64,000 nt of DNA from Megalonaias nervosa (GCA_016617855.1 JAECUM010093584.1:26898-90897); one strand, 5' to 3'; numbered from the stretch's first letter, positions 18,780-28,880 are shown. A program made the numbers and translations. The notes: generated by a model from the letters alone, not told the origin.

Positions 18780-19620
18780 TTATATTCAGCGTTGAATGGC
18801 GCGAATGTCTTGTCTTTAAATTAAGGTCGCGTGCACCCATAGGGCATGTGCGACCGTTTAATGTCCGCGTGGCAGACTACTAAATGATCCTGGGGGAAGG
18901 AAAACGTGCCACATCCCCCAGGCTTTAATGTCCTCGAAGAGGGCTTCTAAATGGGCCCAAGATGTTTCTTAATTCTAGCTGGTGATGACTGAGTAATGTT
19001 GCAGCCATTTCACCAGCTAGGGGCTGTTGCTTGAGAGAAAATGGACCCAACACACACTCAAGCTTAGTCAGTTCTACTGCGTTACCACCAAGTGTCAACC
19101 AAGCGTTAAGAGATGTCCGCTGCCATTGGTTAGCAGTAATGACGTCTCATTCGGGCACTTGGTGTGTGGATGGGTGGAAATCATTCCACATTCCGTCCAT
19201 GTACGGGTGTCCGAGTCTAGAAAAGGCGGGAAGGGTCTCGGCAATCCGGCGCGGAAGCTATGGATGTTGTCACAGCCCTGAAATGCCAGTCTGCACTTAT
19301 TTCAAATTCAGTCCAGTTTTACTAATGGACAGCCCTAGTACCAATAATGTGTTAGCCACCTCTGCAATTAGCCAAATCTATTAAGTTTGTAAATTTTTTA
19401 TTCCACCTATCAATCAAATCTGACGGGTACATAATGTACATTCATATAATTCCCTATCATTTTATAACTACAAGTATGTCTATGCGACACAGATTAGTTG
19501 AGTCAATATTAGGTGTGCAGTTGGAATTTAGACTGGTGGTTCAAAGGATCAAGTCAGAGTCGTGGATTGTTATAAGTGGGATTCCTAGCCAAAATGTAGT
19601 CCCATTAAATAAGAGGCAAA
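18780..19620. other. Non-coding stretch, no gene assigned
   Basis: Higher GC than the host flanks (for example near 18840-18960 and 19100-19280). Short ORFs on the plus strand near 19030-19380 have no recognisable domain and I do not call them. Confidence 0.4.
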
Positions 19621-19626
19621 TTTGGT

Positions 19627-19642
19627 AGCCCTAAAAAGGGCT
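19627..19642 (-). terminator. Histone-type 3' stem-loop (variant loop)
   Basis: Minus strand reads AGCCCT-TTTT-AGGGCT: a 6-bp stem with a 4-base loop, 20 bp beyond the stop of the 19661-20598 gene. The loop is TTTT rather than the usual TTTC, and no clear purine-rich element follows. Confidence 0.6.
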
Positions 19643-19660
19643 GTTTATGTCTTTGCAGGC

Positions 19661-20598
19661 TTAGGTCAGCCGGTGGGCATCTTCGATGCAGATTTCTTCC
19701 ACAGTCCGGGTTTCCCTATACCGACGAGCTTGGAATGCCTCTAACCCGTGAAGTGATGTTAGAAACTCGGCGGCTTCTACCAATGTGTGAGTCAAATGAT
19801 GTTTGTAGGCTACCGGGTAGCATTTCTTGAGGGTGTTTTTCCCGAAGCTAAACTGCCTGGGGTGGGCTTCGCGGTCCGGAGTGATCGCCACGCTGTATAT
19901 TGGACTGATTTGACAAAGTCCCTTGCGATACGTGGAGCCATAGCCGTCTCGTGAAGTTCCAAATTGTGCAGCTGTGTAACGTCGGGGTCATTGGCGTCAG
20001 TTGACTCCACTACTTTGGATTTCTTCTTTGTAACCTGTGTTTTTCCTTTGTTGACAGGTTTTTCTGCTGCGATGGGGGTACTGGCCTGCTGAGCGCTAGT
20101 AGGTGTGGAGGTGATTAATTTCCTCTTTGGTGGTGACCTACTAGTTGGTGACTTGGCAGCAATGCTGGCAAATGTCTCCCTGGGTGTGTGTTGAGCCTCA
20201 GGTGTCGGAGGTTGGGGTGGGGGTGGCAGCATGGTGATATTTGCTTGCCTCCCTCCATTTGCACTTCTTGTTGTTTCTGCATTGTACCAGTAGTTGTATT
20301 GGAAACCAGTTGGGAGGGCGCGGTAGGTTCCGGTATCCTTGGGGTATCCATCCCCAGTTGTGGCTGCCTTTGTTGATGTGACCTTCTTGATGACCTTCGC
20401 TGGTTTCGTCTCCGGTCACCGCGGTTGTTTCGTCCCTGCTGCCCTGCCCTATGTCATTCTTCTTGAGGTACTTGTGTTTCCCGTAATAAAAGGAGAGTGG
20501 TGCGATTTTGCTTTGCACGAAGACTCCATCCAGTTGCCATGCTGATAAGTCCTAAGCTCGCAAATAGCATTCAAGGCTAATGTGGGTATTGGGTTCAT
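19661..20598 (-). pseudogene. Hypothetical element 2 gene, several frameshifts
   Basis: The ATG at 20598 begins NPIPTLALNAICELRTYQHG and continues across at least three frames: KIAPLSFYYGKHKYLKK, then a Gln/Asn/Pro-rich centre, then a Ser/Thr/Pro/Lys-rich stretch (PTSRSPPKRKLITS; KPVNKGKTQVTKKKSK) and a last part with PRQFSFGKNTLKKCYPVAYK and FLTSLHGLEAFQARRYRETR, ending at 19661. About 310 codons in all. I recognise no family. It is followed at once by a histone-type hairpin, which argues that the whole stretch is a single transcript. A TATATTAAG-type box is weak here (near 20660). Confidence 0.55.
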
Positions 20599-20714
20599 GG
20601 CTAGCGCTGTGATATGATGCAATGTTAGCTCCACTACGTTCGCTGCTGACTGATTGCTGCACTTAATATACTTGAAGCACGGACGTGAAGGAAAACATCC
20701 CTTACACTCACTTC

Positions 20715-21070
20715 ACATATTATATACTATCCACACAGAAGGGAAGAGAAGATAAAACACACCATATCTACGATCCACACAAGCGAACGCGAACGCATAA
20801 AACACATCATATCTACTATCCACACAGAGGGGAAGAGAAGAAAAAAACACCATATCTACTATCCACACAAACGAAAGCAAATGCATAAAACACAACATAT
20901 CTACTATCCACACAAACAAAAGCGAAGGCATAAAACACACCATATCTACTATCCACATAAACGGGAAGAGAAGCAAAAAACACACCATATCTACTAGCCA
21001 CACAGACGGGAAGAGAAGAAAAAAATTCCATATCTACTATCCACACAAACGTACGCGAACGCAAAACACA
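20715..21070. repeat. Minisatellite, about eight units of 44-45 bp
   Basis: Units carry CATATCTACTATCCACAC with variable GGGAAGAGAAG or AAGCGAACGCATAAAA spacers at roughly 45-bp intervals (20719, 20762, 20808, 20851, 20895, 20940, 20985, 21030). Open frames across it are artefacts of the repeat. Confidence 0.85.
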
Positions 21071-21167
21071 CACATAATCAGTAAAGGAGTGAGTGTTTAT
21101 AGTCACACTACTCTACATTCACACAAATTGGCAACTTGAAATGTGTCTCTTTTCTAGAGATCTGGTT

Positions 21168-21183
21168 AGCCTTGAGAAGGGTT
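21168..21183 (-). terminator. Degenerate histone-type 3' stem-loop with U7-like element
   Basis: Minus strand AACCCT-TCTC-AAGGCT has two mismatches in the stem, but it is followed about 11 bases later by CTCTAGAAAAGAGACA (around 21146-21160), the same purine-rich block seen after the 22036 hairpin. It lies downstream of the 21264-21707 gene. Confidence 0.5.
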
Positions 21184-21263
21184 GGGGTTTTTATTATAAC
21201 TCCAATTGCACCTGGTTAATGCTGAAACCTGCCAGGTCGGGCACCACACAAGCATCTCCTACT

Positions 21264-21707
21264 CTAATCTTGTTCCCAATTCAGTGTTGTTCTTGCGAGT
21301 GCAGAGGGGGCTTGAGTTGCTTCACTATCCCAATCTTCTGTCTCTGGGATAATGAAGGTTTCTCTCCTTTTCCCATACCACACCCGTGGAAGATGAAGTT
21401 GTGGTGCTGGTAGTGGCTGTGGTACTAGTAGAGGTTGTAGTGCTGGTAGTGGTTGTGGTGCTGGTTGTCCTGCTGGTACTGTTCGTGGAGGCGTCCTTAC
21501 CTCAGGCTTGACCTCACACATAGGTCTCAGTATGAGGTGAGGCAGGATCCCTCGCTTATTTTCTTTCTCCTCTTTCTTTTTCTCCTCTTCCTCCTCCTCT
21601 ATCCTGGCTTCTTCGGCTATAGCCTCCATAGCCAGCTCATTTAAAATGCGCCTAGCATATTCCAGGTGCATTTGGAGTTCCAGTAACTTTGCAATTCTGT
21701 TACTCAT
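21264..21707 (-). CDS. Coiled-coil / proline-rich protein
   Basis: The ATG at 21707 begins SNRIAKLLELQMHLEYARRI, a heptad-like helix, followed by an acidic-basic coiled coil (ARIEEEEEEKKKEEKENKRG), then a repetitive Pro/Leu/Gln tract (four near copies of 'PLPALQP') and a C-terminus RVWYGKRRETFIIPETEDWD. About 147 codons, intact. The RIAKL start parallels SRLAKLNEAY of the 22428 gene and the charged helix parallels the 18105 and 38277 genes, so these form a family. A TATA box lies 50 bp upstream and a worn histone-type hairpin about 80 bp downstream. Possible tegument or scaffold role, not demonstrable. Confidence 0.6.
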   Translation of the reverse strand: MSNRIAKLLELQMHLEYARRILNELAMEAIAEEARIEEEEEEKKKEEKENKRGILPHLILRPMCEVKPEVRTPPRTVPAGQPAPQPLPALQPLLVPQPLPAPQLHLPRVWYGKRRETFIIPETEDWDSEATQAPSALARTTLNWEQD

Positions 21708-21756
21708 CTTCAATGTTGATACGTCAACAATGGGTAGCCAGACTGGCGATCGCTCC

Positions 21757-21766
21757 ACTTTATATC
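21757..21766 (-). promoter_or_regulatory. TATA box for the 21707 gene
   Basis: GGATATAAAGTG on the minus strand, 50 bp before the ATG. Confidence 0.65.
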
Positions 21767-22035
21767 CCTGGAGTACGGACGTGAAGGAAAACATCCCCTG
21801 ACACCAAAACTTACAATACCACTATTACTATTACATGGAACGTGCGAACCTAAAAGAAACACGTAAACTTTTTTACTTACAAACACATACACTATTGGAC
21901 AAGACAGAGAAAGGAAGTGTGGATTTTTACTGACAAAAGAAACGAAGTGCTTATAGACACACTTCAGTTTTTTAAAACATAAACTCATAATTTTTGGGCA
22001 ATTGAATTAGTATGTCTTTTCTAGAGTGTTGGGGT

Positions 22036-22051
22036 AGCCCTGAAAAGGGCT
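22036..22051 (-). terminator. Histone-type 3' stem-loop with U7-like element
   Basis: Minus strand reads AGCCCT-TTTC-AGGGCT, a perfect 6-bp stem with the canonical TTTC loop. About 12 bases further, CTCTAGAAAAGACATA (22008-22024) is a purine-rich stretch in the place of a histone downstream element. Confidence 0.75.
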
Positions 22052-22185
22052 GTTTTTGTTGACGGGGAGTGATGGCAATCTTTTACTGTCTAAGATTGCG
22101 TCCCCGTTTGGCGGCAGGCTTTCCTACAGGATACGGTCTGCTTCTGCGGAAAGAGAAGGAGAACTCCTTGGTGTCTACTCGGCAG

Positions 22186-22428
22186 TCAACAAAACCTCTG
22201 TCTGGTTCCTCCTGTTGTTGCTGTTCTCTGCTGCTTCTGAAGTCTGTACTTCTCTGTCCATTCTTCTTGTTCTTTCTTGATTTCTTCTCTGAAGAGTTCT
22301 TTTGTCAGGTCTTCGGTCACTTTCAACAACCTCACATTCTCTTCAGACTTCGGTATCAGGTTTTGCCTGACACGATGTAAATTTACGTAAGCTTCGTTCA
22401 GCTTGGCTAGTCTGGAAGGCATGTTCAT
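22186..22428 (-). pseudogene. Coiled-coil protein, C-terminus probably frameshifted
   Basis: The ATG at 22428 begins NMPSRLAKLNEAYVNLHRVR, then a long helix with LLKVTEDLTKELFREEIKKE, ending at 22186. In another frame the sequence continues with a basic segment toward 22080, suggesting a frameshift and an original length near 115 codons. It is related in layout to the 21707 gene. The TATA box is 45 bp upstream. A histone-type hairpin lies about 135 bp past the current stop. Confidence 0.55.
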
Positions 22429-22472
22429 AGGTGGACGAGTCAACCATGGATGGCCAGACTGGAGCCTGCTTC

Positions 22473-22482
22473 GCTTTATATG
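22473..22482 (-). promoter_or_regulatory. TATA box for the 22428 gene
   Basis: CCATATAAAGCG on the minus strand, 45 bp before the ATG. Confidence 0.65.
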
Positions 22483-22639
22483 GCTCAAACGCGGACGCTA
22501 TAGAAAACATCCCTACTGGGTTTTTGTCGGATCGGAACGCTATGATAGCTAATGTCATGGTGAGGGATAGAGAGAAGTCAAAGAGCATATATTCACGGTG
22601 TTGTTTGGAAAACAAACGACAGACACATTTTTTCAAAAC

Positions 22640-22660
22640 ACAACATTTTTTATTCAACAA
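22640..22660 (-). promoter_or_regulatory. Possible polyadenylation signal for the protease end of the block
   Basis: Minus strand GTTGAATAAAAAATG contains AATAAA about 170 bp beyond the protease stop. It contrasts with the histone-type hairpins used by the outer genes. Confidence 0.35.
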
Positions 22661-22825
22661 ACATATAACAACTAACAATTAGCAATAACATCAAACAAAC
22701 TTTTTTTTACAAGGTTGACAACGTTGTGAAATCATGTTAGATTTCCACTGATGGAAGTCATGAGGCCATTGATGTACACTATGTTTCCTAGCTAAAGACA
22801 AAAGATAGCCATAATGGTCACAAAA

Positions 22826-23248
22826 TCATCGATCTACTTTCTCATCGTTTCTAGAAGAGTTACGATCAAAATAAGTCACTAAATGTTCTAAAGGATATCC
22901 AAGACTGCGCTGATGAAGAAAATACACAAAATATTGTCCACACACCATGGAATCTGTGCCTTGTAATTTCACATTGAATCGTGTCGTCTGGGCATTTCTT
23001 CTCATAAAGTCCATGATGTCGTCTTCCAAAGTGGGTAATCCATACGAATCAAAATACTCCACACAATCCTCTTTAGGGAAGTAAACGGAGACCCAGTGGG
23101 TTCCTGGGAGATGACTGTCGTCCGTGTTGATAACATAAGCTTGATGGTCTTGAGGTTTGCGATGAGGTAGTTCATCTTTAGCGCACACGACAGGATTCCA
23201 AGAAGCAGTGTACGAACTGTTCAAAAGGTAATAAAGTTCCCAGGTATC
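22826..23248 (-). CDS. Adenain-like maturation protease (intact)
   Basis: A 140-residue cysteine protease of the Maverick PRO family. The start DTWELYYLLNSSYTASWNPVV is typical. The catalytic triad and oxyanion positions are all present: His in GTHWVSVYFP, Asp in VEYFDSYGLP, Gln in KLQGTDSM and the nucleophile in VCGQYFVYFL. It ends with LVTYFDRNSSRNDEK. It would cleave capsid and core precursors. A slightly longer frame exists upstream, but the ATG at 23248 matches the family. This is the only major structural gene of element 2 without any break. Confidence 0.9.
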   Translation of the reverse strand, partial: DTWELYYLLNSSYTASWNPVVCAKDELPHRKPQDHQAYVINTDDSHLPGTHWVSVYFPKEDCVEYFDSYGLPTLEDDIMDFMRRNAQTTRFNVKLQGTDSMVCGQYFVYFLHQRSLGYPLEHLVTYFDRNSSRNDEKVDR

Positions 23249-23256
23249 CATTTTTT

Positions 23257-23757
23257 TCACAGGTAATGATAAGCCATCAATTCAATTCTGACTTTTTGTT
23301 TGAAAATCTCTGACAAGTAACCGTTTCTTTGCATCGTCTCCGCACTCTGGGTTAAGAGAGCTTCGATGCGATAGATCTCCAGAGTAGTCAATGGAGGGCA
23401 GGAATGATCACACAAGCCTTTATACCACCCATGCAACACTGCTTCTTCCTAGATGAGACTCCAAGCCTCGTCCAGATACTCGTCCAATTTTTATTATTTG
23501 CTCATCATCAGACATTCATCGTGTTGAATTTGACTGGGATGATCGTTTTGACATCCATAGCAATCTTTCTAGGTCAATTCCGTAATTTTATCCGTCAGGT
23601 GTTTGGCAAAACAGGACACTAAATGTTCTTGTTCTGGCCATCTGGACGTGACCACTATGTCCTCGTCGTCTTTGTCTTGGGGTTCTGCTTTCACGGTACC
23701 CTCCCATTCCATTTCCAAACATTCTCTACTGTTCAAGGAGGGATAAGAGTCTTCCAT
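23257..23757 (-). pseudogene. Conserved zinc-binding Maverick protein with four in-frame stops
   Basis: A single frame runs from the ATG at 23757 (EDSYPSLNSRECLEMEWEG) to 23257 and contains four stop codons (one TAG, two adjacent TAA, one TAG) between about 23440 and 23570. Readable blocks are PEQEHLVSCFAKHLTDKI, a likely zinc site DCYGCQNDHPSQIQHDECL, the LDEYLDEAWSLI helix, and CPPLTTLEIYRIEALLT with a helical end. I recall such a C-x-x-C...HPSQ...H...C protein between capsid and protease genes of Mavericks; its function is unknown to me. Confidence 0.65.
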
Positions 23758-23770
23758 AGTTTCTAATAGT

Positions 23771-25024
23771 CTAGAATGACTTTTCTCTCAAACTGTTGAT
23801 TTCTATGGTATTATCGAATTCGGCATACAGGATGAACTTCATCGTCTCGGCGAGAGCTTCTGCAAACTGAAGTTCCACAAGCAGTTGACCGGATTTTATA
23901 GGGTGGAAATGTCCCTCGTCGCTGCCTTGGTCTGGAGTGCAATCAAAGGCCCACAAAGTGTAACCTCCTACATAATCTTCGTACGAAATGCCGTGACTGG
24001 TGTTAGTTCCTAGTTGTCCGGTAGCTTCATACAGGGACAAGTACGATCTCAAGTAATTCTTCTGGGCAAAGTTAGGTTCGAAGGGTCTGGTACACAAGGT
24101 CTTGCCATCGACACTGACTTTGATCTTGGACACTCTGTAGTGCTTAAACTGGAAAGGATTTTGATCGTGAGCTCCGTTGAGGGCTGCATTACTTACGATA
24201 CCAACGAATAAACGTTTGGGTAACTGTCCTTGGAACAGATGATCTTCGATCTTGGATCGGAGTCCATCAGCAATGGTGAATGTTTTCACTTCTACACGTC
24301 GTATCGGTTACCTGGTGGTCATTCTACTCAGTGTGTGACTGATGTCGTTTCCCGCTTTAGGTAACACTTCTACGCGGCGCACGTAAAGTCTGGCTTCTTG
24401 GATGATGGTTTTTTACTCGTTGACATGAGCCATCAAATGGAAAGCGACACTTCTGCGATTCAGTCTCAGGTGGATATTCTCTCCGTTGAACAAATACTTG
24501 TCTTGCAACCACATGTCCAAATGCAAACGATCCATCAGTTCCAAACTACGTCCTTGCAGGATTTTCTTTCGACGGTTGTTAAAGCCTACATTGTGAGGAT
24601 CGTCATCTACTGTCAGAGCTGTGTCGTTAAACTTGTCCTCACCTGCGGTGTCAGGTTTCCAAACCGCACAAGCATCCAGATGAGTGTTCTTGGCCTCTTT
24701 TCCGTACATCAAGAGATTTTCCAGGTACGCTCGGTAAGGGTAAGTATCCATGCTACTGCTGACCAGTTTGTTATTCAAGTACACTTCGCTGAACAAGGAA
24801 TGCATGAAATTGTTTACGGGAGTTACTCTGGCATCGGCTCCCGGATTGGTGTTGTCCGTTTTGATCACTTTGAGTTTCAGGTACAAGTAACTGCTATTCA
24901 GATCGATGTAATCTTCGGGCTGTCCTTTGATTTCAAACTCGATGGGAGCTGAATCCGTCAAAGAGGAGACGGGATGAAATTCGACCCATTGGGATTCTTG
25001 CATCGTCATCATGGTGGGTAGCAT
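23771..25024 (-). pseudogene. Hexon-like major capsid protein with two in-frame stops
   Basis: Double jelly-roll capsid protein of the Maverick/adintovirus type, about 417 codons. The ATG at 25024 leads to EFHPVSSLTDSAPIEFEIKG and YIDLNSSYLYLKLKV, then LFSEVYLNNKLVS and YPYRAYLENLLMYGKEAK. Two TAA codons, at 24413 and near 24313, interrupt the same frame; the second jelly-roll follows with RLFVGIVSNAALNGAHDQNP and FNHY-like FQFKHYRVSKIKVSVDGK, GGYTLWAFDCTPDQ and a final AEFDNTIEINS. No frameshift is needed, so two nonsense changes suffice to explain its loss. Confidence 0.9.
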
Positions 25025-25127
25025 GGCAAACAGATCCAGTTCCGACTTGGAACAGGCGCAAGACTCTCAGTGCATCATTTTCTTTCTTTCTCTCTGTGAT
25101 TTTTTAATAATCAGAAACGTCAAAGTC

Positions 25128-25544
25128 TCAGACGGTTTTTCTTTTCTTAGTCTTTCTAGCTCTGGTGGTGTGAAGTCCTCTGAAGGGGTGTGTTCGTCGT
25201 CTCTTTCTGCCTTGTCCTTGCTGTGGCGTCAGGGAAGTAGGAATGCCTGACTCAGCAGCGTCCGGGGCATTTATAGGAGTTTCTCGTCGGCCCAAAATGT
25301 CTTTGCCCGTTTGAAGCAAGACATTTTTGCCTGCTCTCAAGAAAGTTTCTTTGGGATTTTGTTTGTCGATGATGACATTTTGAAGAAATTCTTTACTTTG
25401 CGTCAACGCGACATCTTTCAAGGCGTGCAATCCCCGTGTCACCATCGGTTTCAAAACGGGAGCCACCGAACAGAAGGCTGATTTCAGCATATCTCCTAAA
25501 CCATGTCTTCGCTGTCGAGCGACTCCTTGGTACACAGGATACAT
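25128..25544 (-). CDS. pX-like core protein
   Basis: The first ATG, at 25544, gives YPVYQGVARQRRHGLGDML, a start typical of Maverick pX proteins. An amphipathic region (VLKPMVTRGLHALKDVALTQ) and a C-terminus of basic, nuclear-localisation-like sequence (GQGRKRRRTHP, ARKTKKRK) follow. The 138-codon frame is intact. It sits between the penton and hexon genes, where a condensing or membrane-lytic core protein is normally found. The longer frame starting nine bases upstream uses TTG. Confidence 0.78.
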   Translation of the reverse strand: MYPVYQGVARQRRHGLGDMLKSAFCSVAPVLKPMVTRGLHALKDVALTQSKEFLQNVIIDKQNPKETFLRAGKNVLLQTGKDILGRRETPINAPDAAESGIPTSLTPQQGQGRKRRRTHPFRGLHTTRARKTKKRKTV

Positions 25545-25557
25545 GACTGACAAGGGG

Positions 25558-26449
25558 TTAGAGTAATCGTTTTCGAAAATGGAGTTTCACTGTGACTTTC
25601 CCTTTGGTGAATGGAATATTTTGTCCCAGATCTCCTTTTATAGTAATGTTGACAGTGTCGAAATACGACTTACTGACGGGCAAACAGTGAGGATGTACAA
25701 ATTCGCGGTGAACGTGATAGGTGTTTCCATCTTCCTCGTCAGCGTTCGTGGTAGAATCCACTTTGAAAGGAATGACGCGCTGTAACGGTACGGAGGTGTG
25801 TCCCACCACGTTCTACTCCACCTCATCGGAGTACACAAAGATCAAATTCAGTCCTTGGTTCATTTCTACAGGGAATCGAAAATATTTTGCAATATCCAAG
25901 TTGCTGGTAACGGCTGGTATTTCGTTTTTAATCTTGATCAACTTGGGATCTCCACCCAAAATGTCATACAATTCAGGACAAATAGTAATGGCCAATACTT
26001 TGTCCTCTGAAAATTTGATCAGTAGGCGACGAACTATTTTATGGTACTCGAGGGTGACACTTTTTCTGGCTTTCTCCAAGACTTTACCAAACATGGCATT
26101 GAACCTGTCAGCAATTGCGTTCACCAAATGTTGACCACTAAAATAATAGCCTGGGGGAATTTGCAATCGATAAGTGGAGCGATTAGTTTTGGTGTCTTGT
26201 GTTTTCATAGTCACCTGCAATGGTGCGTTCATCCAAGATTTGTTGCACTTGCGGGTCAATAACTTCCACCGAAAAAGTGTTTTGATTTTCAATGATGTTT
26301 TTGATTTGTGTAAGGTGAATTATTTCCACTAAAGTCACCTCCCGATGGGCTTCGTGATCCAACTGAATGGCCTGAGGTAATTTGGCCGTGTAACAGCATA
26401 AGGTATTGTGCGGAAACACCTCCATGGAACTGTCACTGGGTAACGTCAA
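25558..26449 (-). pseudogene. Penton (minor capsid) protein, one frameshift and one stop, no ATG
   Basis: Single jelly-roll vertex protein. It begins near 26449 with LTLPSDSSMEVFPHNTLCCY and EVTLVEIIHL. The codon at the expected start is not ATG, so the start is mutated. A frameshift lies around 26200-26230, after which RLQIPPGYYFSGQHLVNAIA and VLAITICPELYDILGGDP and a YFRFPVEMNQGLNLIFVYSD strand follow. An in-frame TAG at 25813 precedes VVGHTSVPLQRVIPF and the C-terminus KGKVTVKLHFRKRLL. Length about 297 codons matches ordinary Maverick pentons, unlike the inserted version in element 1. Confidence 0.85.
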
Positions 26450-26459
26450 GTAAAATTAG

Positions 26460-26867
26460 TTATTCATAATTCCAGAGTTCTAGTGTCCGAGGATCGCTGG
26501 AGGTCAGAGGAGTGTCTAAAAGAGGATGGTTAGGGGGACTGTTGGAAGGGTGACTGACGTTGGACGCAAGGCTCCCGTTGTTGTTCCCGTTAGAGGAATA
26601 TTTCAGGGACGGATTGGGAAGAAGATAGCCGATGTAACTGCTGAGTAAAATGGTCCACAATTGTCTGTCTCCTTGTTGCAAACTCAAATTGGCAATGGCA
26701 GCACCGATGACACAATACACCACAAAGATTTGGCAGAAAAAGACGATTTGCGTTTTAGGCACACGTTCTGCACACCACACCCACAAGGGTTACTTTTGTA
26801 TATCTTGCAGAGAAGAACTGGGGGAAGGAATGGTCACTACAGTAGCTGAGGCTGTGTTGAAGGGCAT
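26460..26867 (-). pseudogene. Conserved Maverick membrane protein with one in-frame TAA
   Basis: The ATG at 26867 begins PFNTASATVVTIPSPSSSLQ; a TAA at 26790-26792 follows, after which the same frame continues. The main feature is a hydrophobic segment VFFCQIFVVYCVIGAAIANL, then the strongly conserved LQQGDRQLWTILLSSYIGYL and LLPNPSLK. A long Ser/Asn/Pro tail follows. I recall this short protein as a constant neighbour of the penton gene in Mavericks. One predicted membrane segment at least; its virion role is unknown. Confidence 0.75.
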
Positions 26868-26877
26868 GATGGTCACT

Positions 26878-26888
26878 TCTTTTTATAG
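26878..26888 (-). promoter_or_regulatory. TATA box before the membrane-protein gene
   Basis: Minus strand GACTATAAAAAGAAG, unusually close (about 10 bp) to the ATG at 26867; a downstream start may be used. Confidence 0.45.
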
Positions 26889-26918
26889 TCGATGACTTGC
26901 GAAGCGTCGATCCAAGAG

Positions 26919-27744
26919 TCAAAACTGGGAAGTTATCCTTTCCAACGTACTTTGACTTTTTTGACACGTCGTTTTCCCACTTTTCGGGTTCTTCGATCGA
27001 GAATGCTTTCTATCTCGTACACGTCGTCTTCTTTTTTTGTCACGTTGTAACTCAGGCAAGTAAAACGTTCCTTTTAACACTTCCCCGTTCATTTCTTCCA
27101 ATTTATAGACGGGAGGATAACGGCCACGCACTTGTTCAGTGACACGAAACAATTCGGTGGTCCAGTTGGGTAAGTAACCTTTGTCGAAAGTGCGTTTGGT
27201 TTTGCCAATGCGCACCCAATCTCCTACTGCCAACACTCCACCTTTCTTGGGGACTGTCATCGTCGGGGATGTACCAAACAGGCGCTCGAAGACGGTCACT
27301 TCGTTGTGGGGAGTCACTTCTTGGGGGGCACGTCCGATGCTCCGATGGTAAGATTGGTTGTACGCTTGCACTAGGTGCAGCAAGACGTCGATATACTTGA
27401 GAGTGTGTTGATATGGAAGTCAATAGCTCGACCCAGGCAAATTTGGAAAAGACGTCGATGACACAAAACAAATATTTGTAGTCACGATTGTAGGTAGCCA
27501 AACGAGAGACATCAGTTAAATCGGCTTGCCATTGATGATCGATACCCTCCACTCGGGTGCGACTTCCGGAAAATTTTCGTCGAATGGATTTGTGTAAGGT
27601 TTACATGGCTTGTTCTTGTAACCATCGTTGCACTTGAGGTAAACGGACACTTTTCAGTCGAGTTTTGGCAGCACGATACAATTTCTGAACTCCATAACTT
27701 CCGGGATGGGATCGATTGTAGTAAATGCTGGCTAACACCTCCAT
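26919..27744 (-). pseudogene. Maverick integrase with stop and catalytic-core deletion
   Basis: The N-terminus begins at an ATG at 27744: EVLASIYYNRSHPGSYGVQK. A TAA at 27601-27603 (codon 48) interrupts the frame. The start of the catalytic core is readable (GIDHQWQADLTDVSRL with the first Asp, then KYLFCVIDVFSKFAWVELLT), but the following 90-100 residues, which carry the second Asp and the Glu, are absent: at about 27383-27420 sequence jumps to LVQAYNQSYHRSIGRAPQEV. The C-terminal SH3/chromodomain-like part (VGDWVRIGKTKRTFDKGYLP, WTTELFRVTEQV) ends in a basic tail at 26919. The enzyme cannot be active, so element 2 is immobile unless helped in trans. Confidence 0.85.
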
Positions 27745-28398
27745 TTTTTAAATAAGTGATCCACTCTTCGCTGATACTACTCTGGATGGGACGAGGGGGT
27801 GGCTTGGAAACGGCTTTACGTGTCCGATATGCCACGGGAGTAGAAGTCGAAGGTAGTGATGCTGGTGTTGGTGGCAGTAATAGGATGGCTTTGGTCTTCT
27901 TTTCTTTTTTCGCTTCTGGTTTCCCTTCTTTCTTTTTGACTTCTGTCGAAGGAGGAGTGGACATCATCTTTTTAACCCAAGCTTTAAGTTCTTCTCGTTG
28001 GGGTGTAGGATGGGAGCTGCTGACGGTGTTTGAAAGACTTCTCGTGCCTCTTCTTCCTCAGGTATCAGTGGGGCTACGTCTGTCCTGACCACTGGTGGTG
28101 GTAGTGGTGGTGAAGGACTTTTCATCAGGGCCTTAAAATCTCTCAGAGTTGGTACAGCTGTTTCGTCTAAAGCTTTCTGGTGAAAGAGTTGCAGTCGTTG
28201 CAACAGTTGACCGTTCTGTTGAGATTTTTTCGTTTCTGACAAATCGCTGGGATCCATCAACGATTCCAATTCGTGTTGTAACTGGGACATCTCGGTCAAA
28301 TGAGGATTGGGAGGTAAATGGGGGGTCGGTTGTTCTTGCCAACAATGGTATTCCATCCATCGTTTGTAAAGCACTAAAGCCAGTTTTCGTCCTTCCAT
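27735..28398 (-). pseudogene. Proline-rich element 2 protein upstream of integrase, one frameshift
   Basis: The ATG at 28398 begins EGRKLALVLYKRWMEYHCWQ, followed by a helical part (LTEMSQLQHELESLMDPSDL and QQNGQLLQRLQLFHQKAL) and Pro-rich sequence. The frame ends at 27964 near a run of A residues; a second frame continues with STPPSTEVKKKEGKPEAKKE, then PVAYRTRKAVSKPPPRP and ISEEWITYLK, overlapping the integrase start. About 220 codons. I recall a short Arg/Pro-rich gene ending in 'W-x-x-Y' just upstream of the integrase in other Mavericks, but have no function for it. TATA 44 bp upstream. Confidence 0.6.
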
Positions 28399-28441
28399 TG
28401 GATTTCAAGGATCACGTCTGAGATCTTTTGACTCCAGAGGT

Positions 28442-28451
28442 CCCTTTTATC
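28442..28451 (-). promoter_or_regulatory. TATA box for the 28398 gene
   Basis: Minus strand AGATAAAAGGG, 44 bp before the ATG. A second AATAAAAGGG lies about 20 bp further upstream. Confidence 0.55.
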
Positions 28452-28880
28452 TTCTTGACCCTTTTATTTTGGAGCTATGGCGGGTAAAACACTTCCCAAC
28501 ATACCCAACATAGCTCTCGCTATTACATTGGTAAGAAGTCCTAACAGGGAAAAATTCCTCCGCGTTGCACCAACATCTTTTTCTTTGACGAATGGGTATT
28601 TTCTTTTGGACCATTTGGCGAAGAACGTGTGGATGTTTGGCTAAGCATTTTTTTCTGGTGTTTAGACAAAGGTATCGCTCCATTCAAGACATACAGACAA
28701 CATTTCGCTCACTGTATCGATTACGTCTTTGGAGGCAGCTTGAATGAGTTGTTTTCGCATGAGTGGAGAAGCTTTGGACAGGACAGACAACATGTCCCAA
28801 TGTTTGACTAAACGAGGAGGCAGTCCTTTCCTTTTCTTTCCATTGTGGGTAGAAGAAGAATGTCTTTTGGGGGGTGACAT
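28450..28880 (-). pseudogene. Small basic Maverick protein of the 'KHWDML' family, frameshifted
   Basis: The ATG at 28880 begins SPPKRHSSSTHNGKKRKGLP. The helical core VKHWDMLSVLSKASPLMRKQ and LIQAASKDVIDTVSEM belongs to a family of small proteins that I recall as abundant in Maverick-rich animal genomes. A frameshift near 28690 leads to AIPLSKHQKKML and a hydrophobic GG-containing end (KKKMLVQRGGIFP). Related to the N-terminal domain of the 30360 gene. Its leader (CAAAG-ATG-TCCCC) resembles those of the 29168 and 29416 genes. TATA 70 bp upstream. Confidence 0.6.

Noticed and set aside
19030..19384. Plus-strand ORFs of 84 and 117 codons
   Set aside because: Two overlapping frames with no domain, no TATA or start context and no continuation.
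20715..21070. CRISPR-like array
   Set aside because: The spacers are themselves repetitive and the unit is a eukaryotic-type minisatellite; no cas genes.
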